DNA of 64,000 nt from Sphagnum compactum. Its lineage: Eukaryota > Bryophyta > Sphagnopsida > Sphagnales. The stretch spans positions 10,695,495 through 10,759,494 of the forward strand of contig OZ234502.1 in the NCBI GenBank assembly GCA_965153455.1, in the 5' to 3' direction. Of this stretch, positions 63,974-64,000 are shown piece after piece. Under the pieces are notes generated by a model. It searched no databases. It worked only from the letters and a program-made list of their open reading frames with translations, and was not told where the DNA came from. The position numbers and the translations under genes were made by a program. Numbering within the stretch: position 1 is the stretch's first letter; every line of letters begins with the position of its first letter.

Positions 63974-64000
63974 TCATCTAATGCATCTTATAAGAAGGGA

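Overview
This is a nuclear segment of a land-plant genome. It carries four recognisable plant genes, three of them clearly split by GT-AG introns, one intact tRNA gene, long AT-rich gene-poor stretches, and many decayed transposable elements and simple repeats. The genes are a serine incorporator (SERINC) gene of the plant type, a UDP-glucose 4-epimerase gene, a gene for mitochondrial ATP synthase subunit g, and a shortened Bet v 1/PR-10-like gene. I see nothing bacterial or viral in organisation. The low gene density and the moss- or fern-like style of the Bet v 1 protein hint at a non-flowering land plant, but that is inference. I cannot name the species.

Layout. 1-3.05 kb: a decayed retroelement on the minus strand (ORF1/gag-like) ending in a 325-bp block that recurs at 42 kb. 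3.05-6.24 kb: satellite-like and palindromic minisatellite DNA. 7.0-7.6 kb (-): Bet v 1-like gene. 9.8-11.8 kb (-): ATP synthase subunit g in two exons, with a 120-bp minisatellite just upstream. 12.5-23 kb: repeats, including a PIF/Harbinger-type MITE with TTA target duplication and homopolymer runs. 23.2-28.8 kb (+): a possible leader exon, then the nine coding exons of UDP-glucose 4-epimerase. 30-34.5 kb: tandem duplications, a possible unidentified gene start, a tRNA-Lys pseudogene and an intact tRNA-Lys(UUU). 34.5-48.9 kb: gene-poor DNA with an 838-bp fold-back element, an 810-bp solo-LTR-like insertion with a 5-bp target duplication, several hairpins and a possible SINE. 49.2-51.6 kb: repeat-rich, GC-richer leader region. 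51.65-56.37 kb (+): SERINC in twelve coding exons. 59.4-64 kb (-): a LINE-like reverse-transcriptase relic into which a 2,956-bp hAT transposon has jumped (perfect 8-bp target duplication), then a second LINE fragment.

The genes are unrelated housekeeping or stress genes with no operon-like logic. For both large genes the joined exons give an open frame that is a multiple of three (384 codons for the epimerase, 387 for SERINC, stop included). I found no new multi-gene system. The most unusual objects are the nested hAT/LINE pair, the solo-LTR-like element that shares one end with an ORF1-bearing element, the fold-back element, and the tandem array upstream of SERINC.
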